From contig NZ_CP039396.1 in the NCBI RefSeq assembly GCF_004803915.1, positions 1,674,001 through 1,738,000 of the forward strand: a stretch of 64,000 bases of DNA, read 5' to 3'. A program made the translations under genes and the position numbers. Origin of the DNA: Duncaniella dubosii (GTDB lineage Bacteria > Bacteroidota > Bacteroidia > Bacteroidales > Muribaculaceae). The notes under the pieces are model-generated. The model saw only the letters and a list, made by a program, of their open reading frames with translations, made no database searches and was not told the origin of the DNA. Positions 48,301 to 57,108 of the stretch are shown here, in pieces; position 1 is the first letter of the stretch; each line of letters starts with the position of its first letter.

Positions 48301-48387
48301 AGCGTCGGGATTCCTTATTTTTTAATCGTCCCTGAGATTTTGGAATCTCTCTTCACCACCTTTCCGACGCTCTTCGGAGTTGTCGGA
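48301..48387 (+). promoter_or_regulatory. Structured leader of greA with two exclusive hairpins
   Basis: AGCGTCGGGA (48301-48310) pairs with TTCCGACGCT (48362-48371), one G-U, enclosing the perfect hairpin GAGATT-TTGG-AATCTC (48334-48349). The same 3' arm can instead form TCCGAC (48363-48368) with GTCGGA (48382-48387), capped by CTC-TTCG-GAG. The two foldings exclude each other, as in attenuators and riboswitches. It lies in the 348-base gene-free stretch 48096-48443. No known riboswitch class is recognised; pairing was found by eye. Confidence 0.4.
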
Positions 48388-48443
48388 CTGATTATGCTTG
48401 AATAATAATTAAAAATAAATATAACCAAAACGTTTATACTACC

Positions 48444-48914
48444 ATGGCTATTACTTACATGACCAAGGAAGGTTACAAGAAAAAAATGGAAGAAATCGCG
48501 TTTCTCGAATCAGTGGAACGCCCCCGCATATCTGCCGCAATCGCTGAAGCCCGTGATAAGGGCGACCTTTCGGAGAATTCCGAATATGATGCCGCAAAGG
48601 AAGCTCAGGGTATGCTTGAAATGAAGATCGCGCAGCTCAAAGACCTCGTGGCTAACTCACGCATCATCGACGAAAGCAAGCTCAACAACGAGGAAGTGCA
48701 GATTCTCAACCGAGTTAAAATCAAGAACACAGCCAACGGCATGATGATGGAATATACTATCGTCGCTGATTCCGAAGCTGACCTTAAGGATAAGAAAATA
48801 GGTTCAAGCACTCCTATCGCGCAAGGTCTTCTTGGCCATAAGCTTGGCGAGATTGTCGAAATAAAGGTGCCGGCAGGCTTAATGAAATTTGAGATTGTTG
48901 AAATCAATTTCTAA
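48444..48914 (+). CDS. greA: Transcription elongation factor GreA
   Basis: A 156-aa protein of exact GreA length: the N-terminal coiled coil (MTKEGYKKKMEEIAFLESVERPRISAAIAEARDKGDLSENSEYDAAKEAQ) holds the acidic tip residues (RDKGDLSENSEYDAA), and the C-terminal FKBP-like domain has GSSTPIAQGLLGHKLGEIVEIKVPAG. GreA helps paused RNA polymerase cut and restart its transcript. First gene of a likely operon with HIT, MenA and a FtsB-like gene (gaps 13, 18 and 29 bases). Confidence 0.97.
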   Translation: MAITYMTKEGYKKKMEEIAFLESVERPRISAAIAEARDKGDLSENSEYDAAKEAQGMLEMKIAQLKDLVANSRIIDESKLNNEEVQILNRVKIKNTANGMMMEYTIVADSEADLKDKKIGSSTPIAQGLLGHKLGEIVEIKVPAGLMKFEIVEINF

Positions 48915-48927
48915 AGCACCGTAGGTC

Positions 48928-49338
48928 ATGTCGACAATCTTCAGTAAAATTGCAGCCGGCGAGATTCCTTCTTACCGTATTGCAGCCGACGAACGTCACT
49001 ATGCTTTTCTTGACATCAATCCCGTTGCTCCGGGTCATGTGCTTGTGATTCCGCGGATTGAAGATGACTATATTTTCAATCTGTCTGACGATGATTACAG
49101 CGCTCTGACTCTTTTTGCAAAGCGTGTTGCAAAAGCTATTGAACAGGCTGTCCCTTGCAAACGCGTGGGTGTAGCTGTCATAGGTCTTGAAGTGCCTCAT
49201 ACTCACATTCATCTCATTCCCATCAATTCGGAGTCTGATATGGATTTCCACAACAAGACTCAGCTTCCTGCTGAAGAGATGGAGGCAATCGCAAAGGCTA
49301 TTTCCTCGAAATACGACGAACTTTATCCCGGAAACTAA
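48928..49338 (+). CDS. HIT family nucleotide-binding protein
   Basis: A 136-aa HIT protein: STIFSKIAAGEIPSYRIAADERHYAFLDINPVAPGHVLVIP is the standard N-terminal fold, and the histidine triad reads VPHTHIHLIPI. HIT proteins hydrolyse nucleoside phosphoramidates or dinucleotides in the cytoplasm. Often found next to greA in Bacteroidales. Thirteen bases after greA. Confidence 0.94.
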   Translation: MSTIFSKIAAGEIPSYRIAADERHYAFLDINPVAPGHVLVIPRIEDDYIFNLSDDDYSALTLFAKRVAKAIEQAVPCKRVGVAVIGLEVPHTHIHLIPINSESDMDFHNKTQLPAEEMEAIAKAISSKYDELYPGN

Positions 49339-49356
49339 CAACGCCATAGATAGACG

Positions 49357-50241
49357 ATGGGCAGAAGTAAGGTTGCATGCTGGATTGAAGCGATGAGGCT
49401 TCGGACACTTCCCGTGTCACTTGCGGGTGTCATATATGCCGTAGGCCTCGGTATTGATACGCACCATTTTCGCGTTATGCCTGCTATCTTATGTCTGATA
49501 TTTGCCCTTCTGGCTCAGATTGCATCAAACTTTGCCAACGAATACTATGACTTCAAGCGTGGTTTTGACCGGGTAGGTCGTGATGGCCCGCGACGAGGAG
49601 TCACTGAAGGTGACATTTCGCCGGAATCCATGAAATATGCCACATACGCAACCCTTGGCGTAGCATGCGTCACGGGTTGCGTGCTTGTGGCTGTTTTTGG
49701 CTATTGGTGGATGTTTATCATCGGTATTCTCACTGCTTTGGGTGTCATGGCCTATAGCACAGGTCCTTATCCTCTTTCTCATCATGGCCTTGGTGAGGTA
49801 GCTGTGGTGTGCTTTTTCGGCATTATCCCGGTGTGTCTGACCTATATCCTGATGGGCGGTGCATGGGGCTGGTGGTTAGGCTTTGCCTCGGTCGGTATCG
49901 GCCTTATGGGTGCGAATGTGTTGATTGTCAATAATTATCGCGACATTGAAGACGACACGGCTGTCGGGAAGCAGACCCTTGCTGTCAGACTTGGCCGTCG
50001 GTCCATGATATTCATCTATTGTTCCAACGGTATCTGCGCGTTGACATTCACTTTACCTGCATGGCTGTCGGCCGGTGGGCTTTGGTGGATCGTACCGCTG
50101 TTTTATCTTTTGGGACACATATTTCTATGTCTGCGTCTGAAACTGCTTTCCGGCCGCGCTCTCAATCCGCTGCTTGGAATGACTGCAGTCCTTATGCTTG
50201 TCTATGCGGCAGGATTCCTTTTGACAGTAATTATATCCTGA
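49357..50241 (+). CDS. menA: 1,4-dihydroxy-2-naphthoate polyprenyltransferase
   Basis: A 294-aa UbiA-family membrane protein with about eight helices. It begins WIEAMRLRTLPVSLAGVIYAVG; the first aspartate-rich site is ASNFANEYYDFKRGFDRVGRDGPRRG and the second NNYRDIEDDTAVGKQTLAVRLG, both typical of MenA. The enzyme attaches the prenyl chain to the naphthoate ring in menaquinone synthesis. Other men genes are not in the window. Confidence 0.93.
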   Translation: MGRSKVACWIEAMRLRTLPVSLAGVIYAVGLGIDTHHFRVMPAILCLIFALLAQIASNFANEYYDFKRGFDRVGRDGPRRGVTEGDISPESMKYATYATLGVACVTGCVLVAVFGYWWMFIIGILTALGVMAYSTGPYPLSHHGLGEVAVVCFFGIIPVCLTYILMGGAWGWWLGFASVGIGLMGANVLIVNNYRDIEDDTAVGKQTLAVRLGRRSMIFIYCSNGICALTFTLPAWLSAGGLWWIVPLFYLLGHIFLCLRLKLLSGRALNPLLGMTAVLMLVYAAGFLLTVIIS

Positions 50242-50270
50242 TTTAAAATCTCATCCTCATTCTGTTTATT

Positions 50271-50567
50271 ATGGCAATGAACAACTTTTACGCATGGTGT
50301 AAGCGCTATCTCTCCTTCACATTGCTTGCTGCGGTGACGGTGACTGTGCTTGTGTTGTTTGTCAATGAAAATTCCCTGCTTCGCACTGTCGAGCAGGAGC
50401 GTCGAATAACCGAACTGGAAGCGGCAATTAGTGAGTCGACCGACACCCTTGAGTATTATCGCGGGCTTAACCATTCGCTTGATACGGACAAAGAAACTAT
50501 GGAGCGGATAGTACGTGAACAATATCACATGCAACATCCCGACGAAGATGTCTATATTTATGAGTAA
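50271..50567 (+). CDS. FtsB/DivIC-like septum formation protein
   Basis: A 98-aa bitopic protein: one membrane helix (YLSFTLLAAVTVTVLVLFV), then a coiled coil (RTVEQERRITELEAAISESTDTLEYYRGLNHSLDTDKETMERIVREQYHM) ending in the short conserved segment with Arg-Glu-x-Tyr. This is the layout of FtsB/DivIC, which join FtsL and FtsQ at the division site. The next gene overlaps its stop. Confidence 0.85.
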   Translation: MAMNNFYAWCKRYLSFTLLAAVTVTVLVLFVNENSLLRTVEQERRITELEAAISESTDTLEYYRGLNHSLDTDKETMERIVREQYHMQHPDEDVYIYE

Positions 50568-50937
50568 TAATAAAATGAAATCATCAGGACGGGAAACCGT
50601 CTCAACAATAATGGTGACAGTCGGACTGCTCTCAGTCATGATTGCCGCCTTTCTGCCACTGATCCATGTGGCACAGGACTGGATGCGTTATCTCTATGCT
50701 GCCGGAGCGTTGATATTGCTCATCGGCCGTTTTGTCGCTCCGAGTGTTAAGGATGCTCCATTGCGTCTGCGTCGTCTGCTGCATATGGAAATATGGACAG
50801 CGATCATCTTTATCATCGGTGCGGTATTTCTATTCCTGCCTTCAACCGGTGGTAAGGACTGGCTTGCGTTTACTTTGGCCGGAGGATTCCTGACGCTTTA
50901 TACATCCATAATGATTCCGCGTCAGAAATTAAAATAA
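50560..50937 (+). CDS. Small four-helix membrane protein
   Basis: About 125 aa from ATG 50560 (overlapping the previous stop) or 120 aa from ATG 50575. Four membrane helices are visible (TIMVTVGLLSVMIAAFLPLI, WMRYLYAAGALILLIGRFVA, EIWTAIIFIIGAVFLFLP, WLAFTLAGGFLTLYTSIMI). No family is recognised. Overlap with the FtsB-like gene suggests translational coupling and perhaps a linked envelope role. Confidence 0.75.
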   Translation: MSNNKMKSSGRETVSTIMVTVGLLSVMIAAFLPLIHVAQDWMRYLYAAGALILLIGRFVAPSVKDAPLRLRRLLHMEIWTAIIFIIGAVFLFLPSTGGKDWLAFTLAGGFLTLYTSIMIPRQKLK

Positions 50938-51101
50938 GGTTGGTTTTAATCACATCACGTCGAAAAAAGTTTCTTAACGAAAGTAAAATGCCATTGCATT
51001 TTTCATTTCTTGCAAACGTTTGTCGTCAAATAGTTAAAAATCCTCTTATTTTGAGGTGAAATTAACGCAATTTGACTAATTTTGCCCCCAAATAATCAAC
51101 A

Positions 51102-51839
51102 ATGGCCAATTATTTAACCATCGATCAGGGAAATTCCGAAGCCAAGATTACATTCTGGAATGATACAGAGCTCGTTGACTCAGTCATCGAAGCCCGTCTC
51201 ACACCCTCGTCGGTTGAAAGTTTCGTGAACGGTCGCCCATTGTCGGGTGCTATATATTGTTCCGTGGTTCAGAATAACGGACCTGTCATCAATAAGCTCA
51301 GCCACCTTGCCCGCTGTGTCTACCGTCTGAGTCCCTCGACTCCGCTGCCTATCAACATTGATTATGCCACTCCAAATACGCTCGGAAGCGACCGTGTTGC
51401 GGCTGCTGTAGGGGCATGGAGCGATTTTAAGGGACGTGACATCCTTGTCATAGATGCCGGGACTGCGGTGACCTATGACTACGTGGATGCTTCCGGAACT
51501 TTCCGCGGTGGCAATATCGCTCCGGGCATTACAATGGAGCTAAAAGCCCTCAATCAGTTTACGGCCCGACTTCCTCTCATCCCTTTCCCTGAAAACATGG
51601 GTTCACTCCGCGATACAATCATAGGCCGTGATACAGCCGAGGCTATAACCTTGGGCGCGGTCTACAGTGTTGTCGCCTCAATAGGATATTATCGTAGCCG
51701 TCTCCCTAAGGATACTGTCGTTGTCCTTGGCGGAGGATGCGGCCATCATCTCGCATCTCTTTGTGACTTTGATGTTCATGTCGATGAACATCTGGCCAGC
51801 AAGGGGTTAAACAGAATTTTGCTATACAATGAAAATTAA
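51102..51839 (+). CDS. coaX: Type III pantothenate kinase
   Basis: A 245-aa ASKHA-fold kinase: N-terminal YLTIDQGNSEAKITFW (phosphate-binding loop, with NS where NT is usual), TPNTLGSDRVAAAVGA (conserved TLGxDR block), ILVIDAGTAVTYDYVDASGTFRGGNIAPG, and VVLGGGCGHHL. It makes 4'-phosphopantothenate, the first step from pantothenate to coenzyme A. A -7 box TAATTTTG lies at 51077-51084. Its end overlaps the next gene by 11 bases. The coaX, outer-membrane protein, lptC, CorC order is one I recognise from Bacteroidales. Confidence 0.93.
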   Translation: MANYLTIDQGNSEAKITFWNDTELVDSVIEARLTPSSVESFVNGRPLSGAIYCSVVQNNGPVINKLSHLARCVYRLSPSTPLPINIDYATPNTLGSDRVAAAVGAWSDFKGRDILVIDAGTAVTYDYVDASGTFRGGNIAPGITMELKALNQFTARLPLIPFPENMGSLRDTIIGRDTAEAITLGAVYSVVASIGYYRSRLPKDTVVVLGGGCGHHLASLCDFDVHVDEHLASKGLNRILLYNEN

Positions 51840-53075
51840 GTCACTTCTCATCCTCGCTCTTATTGCAGTAGCGACCGCCTCGGGGCTTTCAGCTCAGAAC
51901 ACCACAAGTCCGTATTCGAAGTTTGGCTATGGCCTTCTCCGTGACAATGCAACCTCAGCTCAGCGTCAGATGGGTGGGGTTGGCTATGCCATGCGTTCAG
52001 GCCGTCAGGTCAACGTAATGAATCCGGCTGCCTATGCCGGAATGGACTCTCTGACATTCCTTTTCGATATGGGCACGGACGTGTCTCTTTTCTGGCGTAA
52101 GGACAACACCGGCAGCAATCATGACTGGGGTGGCGGTCTTGACTATGTGACCATGCAGTTTCCTGTCGGCAAGATTGTCGGGGTCAGTGCCGGTCTTCTG
52201 CCATACTCGTCGGTCGGCTATTCGTTCGGCTCGGAAATCACCAATGGAGTCTCAACACATCAGGGCACGGGCGGTCTTAATCAGCTTTATATAGGAGCTG
52301 GTGTAATGCCGTTGAAGAATCTTTCGGTAGGTGTCAATATCAGTTATCTGTTTGGCACGATATACAACGATGTTTATGCGAGCCAGACCGGATCGACAAC
52401 CCAGTCTCTGTTTGAGCAGGTAATGGAGGTGAAGGACTATCATCTTCAGTTTGGTCTTCAGTACACCTATCGCATATCCCGCAAAAACGCACTTACACTC
52501 GGTGTGACATATTCCCCTTCCAAATCGCTTCTTGGAAAGACTTATGTGCTGAAATATCATGACACAAGCACCGGTGCCCCGATACGATTGCTCCGGGAGT
52601 GGTTAAGCTGCGTGACAAGTTCTCTCTTCCTGAAACATGGGGCGCAGGTCTTGCCTATGACTGGAACGACCGTCTGCAGGCGGAAGTCGATGTGACTTAT
52701 CAGAACTGGTCGAAAGCAAAGTATCATCAGATTGAAAACTTCTCGTCCGGAAAATTTGACAATCGCTGGCGTATCGGTGCCGGTCTGAGCTATCGCCCTG
52801 ATCCGCGTGGCGGATATTTCAAGCGTGTCACCTACCGTGCAGGTGGCTATTACAATCGTGACTATATCATGGTCGAAGGCAATCATGTGCGTGATTACGG
52901 TATTTCATGTGGTTTCGGTTTGCCGGCCGCCTCAGAGAAGACTGTCATTAATCTCGGTTTTGAGTATATTAATCGGCAGGCTACTCCTAATCCATTGTTG
53001 AAGGAACAATATTTCCATGTGACTCTCGGTATAAACTTCAATCAGGTCTGGTTCTTCCAGAATAAGCTGCGTTGA
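51829..53075 (+). pseudogene. Outer membrane beta-barrel protein (OmpP1/FadL-like), one-base deletion
   Basis: A signal peptide (MKIKSLLILALIAVATASGLSAQ) is followed by NTTSPYSKFGYGLLRDN and a barrel of alternating strands. The frame breaks at 52577-52580: TGAPIRLLREWLSC should be TGAPDTIAPGVVKLRDKF with C5 instead of C4. The second half (LPETWGAGLAYDWNDRLQAE to FNQVWFFQNKLR) runs to the stop at 53073-53075. Restored length 415 aa. FadL-type barrels transport hydrophobic compounds, but the substrate of this Bacteroidales branch is not known. Overlaps coaX and lptC. Confidence 0.85.
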
Positions 53076-53800
53076 TGCGTGGCAGTGTCATTCGGATAAT
53101 GGGAAAACGTTGCTCTACACTTCGGGCCATGCGTTCACTGCCGGTTGTTGCCGTGGTGTGTCTGTTGCTTGTCTCATTCGTCGTGTCAGGTTGTAAGGAC
53201 AGCGATCCGGTCGGGATGGGCAACGTGGATGCCTCAAGGACTCCGACTATGCTGACACGCGATGTCGAGACACTTATTTCAGATTCCGGTGTCACGCGCT
53301 TCCGCATTGTCACACCGATATGGTATGTCTACGATGAGGTTGATGAACCTTACTGGAGCTTTCCGGAAGGGTTGAACCTTGATAAATATGACAATTTTTT
53401 CCGTCGTGAAGCAACGGTCGAGGCTGATTCGGCAGTCTATTTCAAAAACAAGCAGCTTTGGCGGCTTGACGGAAATGTCAACATCACAAATGTGATGAAC
53501 GAGAAGTTCCTGACAAATCAGCTTTACTGGGATCAGCGACAGCATAAGCTCTATTCCGATTCATTCATTCATATAGAGCGCCCTGACAAGGTGCTTGAAG
53601 GCTATGGATTTGATTCAAACGAGCAGTTGACCCGCTATACCATCAGGAAAGTATCGGGAATCTTTCCCGCAGGAGCTTTCCGTCCGGGAGGACGCGGGGC
53701 AGGTGCGACATCTGACAGTGAAGACAGCGAACCGAAGGATTCCGATGACGACAATCCGGTGCAAGATAACGACAGCATAACAAAAGCATCTACTAAATGA
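53075..53800 (+). CDS. lptC: LPS export protein LptC-like
   Basis: About 241 aa from ATG 53075, overlapping the upstream stop (TGATG). After a hydrophobic segment and a possible lipobox (VSFVVSGC, about residue 40), the LptC-type beta-jellyroll follows: VTRFRIVTPIWYVYDE, ATVEADSAVYFKNKQLWRLDGNVNI, FLTNQLYWDQRQHKLYSDSFIHI. The C-terminal ~40 residues are acidic and disordered. LptC belongs to the periplasmic bridge that carries lipopolysaccharide to the outer membrane. Its stop overlaps the next gene (ATGA at 53797). Confidence 0.85.
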   Translation: MRGSVIRIMGKRCSTLRAMRSLPVVAVVCLLLVSFVVSGCKDSDPVGMGNVDASRTPTMLTRDVETLISDSGVTRFRIVTPIWYVYDEVDEPYWSFPEGLNLDKYDNFFRREATVEADSAVYFKNKQLWRLDGNVNITNVMNEKFLTNQLYWDQRQHKLYSDSFIHIERPDKVLEGYGFDSNEQLTRYTIRKVSGIFPAGAFRPGGRGAGATSDSEDSEPKDSDDDNPVQDNDSITKASTK

Positions 53801-55086
53801 CACTTACAGCGTGGATTATCCTTTCCGTAGTATCTCTCTGTTTTTCGGCTCTTTTTTCAGGGGTCGAGATTGCCTATATCTCGGCTGACCGTGTCAGGGT
53901 CGGACTTGATACGAACCGAGGTGGCCTGATTAACAGGATTATAGGGCGCTACTATTCCCACTCCGATTTCTTTATATCCACCATCCTTGTCGGCAACAAT
54001 ATCATGCTTGTCATCTACGGTATGGGCGCGGCCGCGTTACTTGAGCCGTGGATTGAAGCCAACATCTCTGATAATCAGGCTGTAATTCTTGTCTTGCAGA
54101 CAATCGTTTCCACACTTGTGATTCTTTTCACAGGTGAGTTCCTTCCGAAATCCGTTTTTCGCATCAATCCGAATACTTCGTTGAAGATATCCGCTTTGCC
54201 GGTTTATTTTTTCTACATAGTGCTTTATCCCGTCTCATGGTTCACTTCTTGGCTGTCGAAAATGTTGATGAAGCTTGCCGGCATCAAGGCTGAGGACACT
54301 CGCCTCGGTGTATTGTCTATCACGGATCTCAACGATTATCTTGAAACCAAGATTGATGACCTTGAAAATCCACAGGAGGTGGAGGTTGAAAACGAAGTGA
54401 AGATTTTCCACAACGCGCTTGATTTCTCAACGACGCAGCTCCGCGACTGTATGGCTCCGCGCAATGAGCTTGTGGCGGTTGATATCGACACTACGACACG
54501 CGAGGAACTGTCGGAACTTTTTACCTCATCCGGCCGAAGCAAGATTCTGGTATATAAGGAGGATATTGACAATGTGGTGGGCTACGTGCATGTGTCTGAG
54601 CTTTTCGACCCCGGGAGGGATTGGAAAGAACACGTAAAAGAAGTCCTTTACGCGCCCGACACCCTTCTTGCAAACACAATGATGCGTCGTCTGCTTGGCG
54701 AAAAGCGGTCGATGGCAGTAGTTGTCGATGAATTTGGCGGGACTGCCGGTCTTGTGACCCTTGAAGACCTCGTGGAAGAGATATTCGGTGATATTCAGGA
54801 TGAGCACGACAAGAACGGATTGACTGCGACTGAATTGTCGCCCGGAGTATTTGAGTTTTCCGGCCGCATTGAAGTCCGTACGCTCCGCGACGAGTTCCGT
54901 CTTGATATTCCGGAGGATGATGAATACCAGACTCTCGCCGGTTATATCATTCATGAGACAGGCTCTCTTCCTGCGCAGGATGAGAGGATTGAGATTGACG
55001 GAATCACATTCACTATCAAGGCCAGAAGTGCCACACGTCTCGATCTCATACGCGTAGAGACTACACAGTTTTCTGACAAGGAGTGA
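53797..55086 (+). CDS. CorC/HlyC family membrane protein (CNNM-CBS)
   Basis: A 429-aa protein: an N-terminal CNNM (DUF21) domain with FSALFSGVEIAYISADRVR, several helices and GNNIMLVIYGMGAAALLEPW; a CBS pair (LRDCMAPRNELVAVDIDTTTREEL, SMAVVVDEFGGTAGLVTLEDLVEEIFGDI); and a C-terminal CorC_HlyC domain. Family members are proposed magnesium or cobalt exporters; the older name hemolysin is misleading. Overlaps lptC by four bases. Confidence 0.93.
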   Translation: MTLTAWIILSVVSLCFSALFSGVEIAYISADRVRVGLDTNRGGLINRIIGRYYSHSDFFISTILVGNNIMLVIYGMGAAALLEPWIEANISDNQAVILVLQTIVSTLVILFTGEFLPKSVFRINPNTSLKISALPVYFFYIVLYPVSWFTSWLSKMLMKLAGIKAEDTRLGVLSITDLNDYLETKIDDLENPQEVEVENEVKIFHNALDFSTTQLRDCMAPRNELVAVDIDTTTREELSELFTSSGRSKILVYKEDIDNVVGYVHVSELFDPGRDWKEHVKEVLYAPDTLLANTMMRRLLGEKRSMAVVVDEFGGTAGLVTLEDLVEEIFGDIQDEHDKNGLTATELSPGVFEFSGRIEVRTLRDEFRLDIPEDDEYQTLAGYIIHETGSLPAQDERIEIDGITFTIKARSATRLDLIRVETTQFSDKE

Positions 55087-55190
55087 ATCTGAATCTCTCT
55101 GACACATAAGAAATCCCCCGCCCGCAGGATGGTGGCGGATGTTTGCGGGCGGAGGACAAAAAATGTGTAAATTATGATATTAGAGAGAAT

Positions 55191-55574
55191 CTAATCGAGT
55201 TTGTCAGCGAGATTGGATGCAGTGTCGGCAATCGAATTGAGCGCGCTTGCAGCCCCTGATTTGATTTTGTCCAGCAGAGGTGAAGCTTTCTCTTTGAGAT
55301 CGTCAACCTTGTCAGAGATAGAATCCTTGGCATCCGATAGTTTGTCTGACAGTGAGTCTTTGGCATCGGCAAGTTTGTCGGCAATGCTCTCCTTGGCTGA
55401 GTCGAGATTGGCCTGAGCCTGCGCTTTGGCATCGGCGGCTTTTTCTTTGATTTCCTGTTTGTCAGCTTTAAACTGAGCCTTTGCAGCTACTTCCGCTGCC
55501 TCAGCGCTTACTTTTGCGGCTTGTGCCGAAAGTTCACCGGCACGGTCTGCGATGTTCTGTTGCATTGAGTCCAT
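55191..55574 (-). CDS. LEA-like amphipathic helix protein
   Basis: A 127-aa protein without signal peptide or lipobox (MDSMQQNIADRAGELSAQ), composed almost wholly of Ala, Lys, Asp, Glu and Ser in 11-residue repeats (IADKLADAKDSLSDKLSDAKDSISDKV). This is the same style as the lipoprotein at 1831-2367 but apparently cytoplasmic. Such helices resemble late-embryogenesis-abundant proteins linked to desiccation or stress tolerance; no function can be read. It stands alone between convergent CorC and the xseA gene upstream. Confidence 0.75.
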   Translation of the reverse strand: MDSMQQNIADRAGELSAQAAKVSAEAAEVAAKAQFKADKQEIKEKAADAKAQAQANLDSAKESIADKLADAKDSLSDKLSDAKDSISDKVDDLKEKASPLLDKIKSGAASALNSIADTASNLADKLD

Positions 55575-55658
55575 AATCGTTATTCGTTTAATTAGTGAAA
55601 TATACCCTTATAACATCCCCTCGCGGTGTTGGGTTGCCGGGGTTATTATTAAATCTAA

Positions 55659-56957
55659 TTAAAGAATGTTAGAGTTGACAGTGCCGTCGGGCAGTATGGT
55701 CTCGATTGTCATACCTGTTTTTAGTTGGGATACAGAAGTCACAGCATGACCGCTGATGCGTGTTATGGTATACCCGCGTTTTAGTGTTGCGGCAGGCGAA
55801 AGCACTTTGATTAGCTCCCCGATAGAATCGAGTCGATGTCTGCGACGTTCGATTATTGATGCGGTCGAAGAGGCAAGACGTTCGGCAAGCATGTCGAGTC
55901 GAGACACCTCCGGATGCAAACGTTTACGGGTGGTTTCACTCAGTGCGAGCATATCACGGTCGAGACGTTTGCGTGTATTGTCGATTGCTGCTTGTGGAAG
56001 ATAGGGGAGACGTGCGCTGATATATGCGAGTTGCTCGCGTGATGCGGAAATCATGGCAGATGCGCTATGGTGTATTTCGGTTGCCAGAGCCTCAAGATGG
56101 TCAAGGGCTTCTGTGCCACGTGAAATAAGCCATTCGGCAGCTGCTGTGGGAGTCTTCACACGCATATTTGCAACATAGTCAAGCACAGTCACATCACGTT
56201 CATGACCGATACCTATTATAACGGGTAATGGAAACTGGGCTATGTTGGCGGCGAGGTCATAGTTTTCGAATGCGGCAAGATCACTTGTCGCACCTCCTCC
56301 TCTAATGATGACAACACCGTCCCAGTCGTCTTCTTCTGCGGCAATGGATTCGAGAGCGGCAATTATTGATCCCGGAGCTTGCTGGCCTTGCATTACAGCG
56401 GGAAAAAGCTTTGTCGAAAATCTTAGATGGCGCGGGTTAGTGTAGAGCTGATGGATGAAATCACCGTAGCCTGCCGCGCCGGTAGCGGAAATTACGGCTA
56501 TGCGGAGAGGGATTTCAGTCCATTCGAGCGAGCGGTTTAGTTCAATGACCCCTTCCTTCTGAAGTTTTGCAAGAATCTCAAGTCGCAGTCTCACAAGGTC
56601 GCCCATAGTATACACCGGGTCAATGTCTGTGATATTAAGCGAAAGCCCGTAGGAGGGATGATAGTTGACCGAGACGAGCACTCTGACCTTCATTCCGCTT
56701 CCCAGACGGCTGCCTGTAGTCGCCATGAAATCACTTTCGATACGAGCGAGTGCCGAACGCCAGATTGTGGCACGCACACGTGCTATCGGTTCGCCGGTGG
56801 CCGGATTTTTCTGGATAAGTTCAAGATAGCAGTGCATGGCACGGCGCACGTCGGATGTCTCGGCGGTTACCCATACGTTGCGTAACGATGGCTCGGATGA
56901 GATGAGAGATGACAGGCGTGAAGTGAATTCTTCAAGTGTCAGAGTGTCTGTGGTCAT
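55659..56957 (-). CDS. xseA: Exodeoxyribonuclease VII large subunit
   Basis: A 432-aa protein: N-terminal OB domain (LEEFTSRLSSLISSEPSLRNVWVTAETSD, which carries the DNA-binding strands), then the catalytic domain with IAVISATGAAGYGDFIHQL, GVVIIRGGGATSDLAAFENYDLAANIAQFPLPVIIGIGHERDVTVLDYVA, and a long helical C-terminus ending LSPAATLKRGYTITR. Together with XseB it degrades single-stranded DNA. No xseB frame lies beside it: only 84 bases separate its stop from the LEA-like gene. Confidence 0.95.
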   Translation of the reverse strand: MTTDTLTLEEFTSRLSSLISSEPSLRNVWVTAETSDVRRAMHCYLELIQKNPATGEPIARVRATIWRSALARIESDFMATTGSRLGSGMKVRVLVSVNYHPSYGLSLNITDIDPVYTMGDLVRLRLEILAKLQKEGVIELNRSLEWTEIPLRIAVISATGAAGYGDFIHQLYTNPRHLRFSTKLFPAVMQGQQAPGSIIAALESIAAEEDDWDGVVIIRGGGATSDLAAFENYDLAANIAQFPLPVIIGIGHERDVTVLDYVANMRVKTPTAAAEWLISRGTEALDHLEALATEIHHSASAMISASREQLAYISARLPYLPQAAIDNTRKRLDRDMLALSETTRKRLHPEVSRLDMLAERLASSTASIIERRRHRLDSIGELIKVLSPAATLKRGYTITRISGHAVTSVSQLKTGMTIETILPDGTVNSNIL

Positions 56958-57108
56958 TGGAATTTGGTTTTATCGTGCAAAATTAATGCAAATTTGGTAG
57001 GTTTGAAGTTATAAATGGTAAAACATTACACAATCACAAATGTTAATTTTGTAGTTGTGTCCGCAGTGGGCCTTAATATAACTCAGTTTGAATTATAATT
57101 TTACATTT

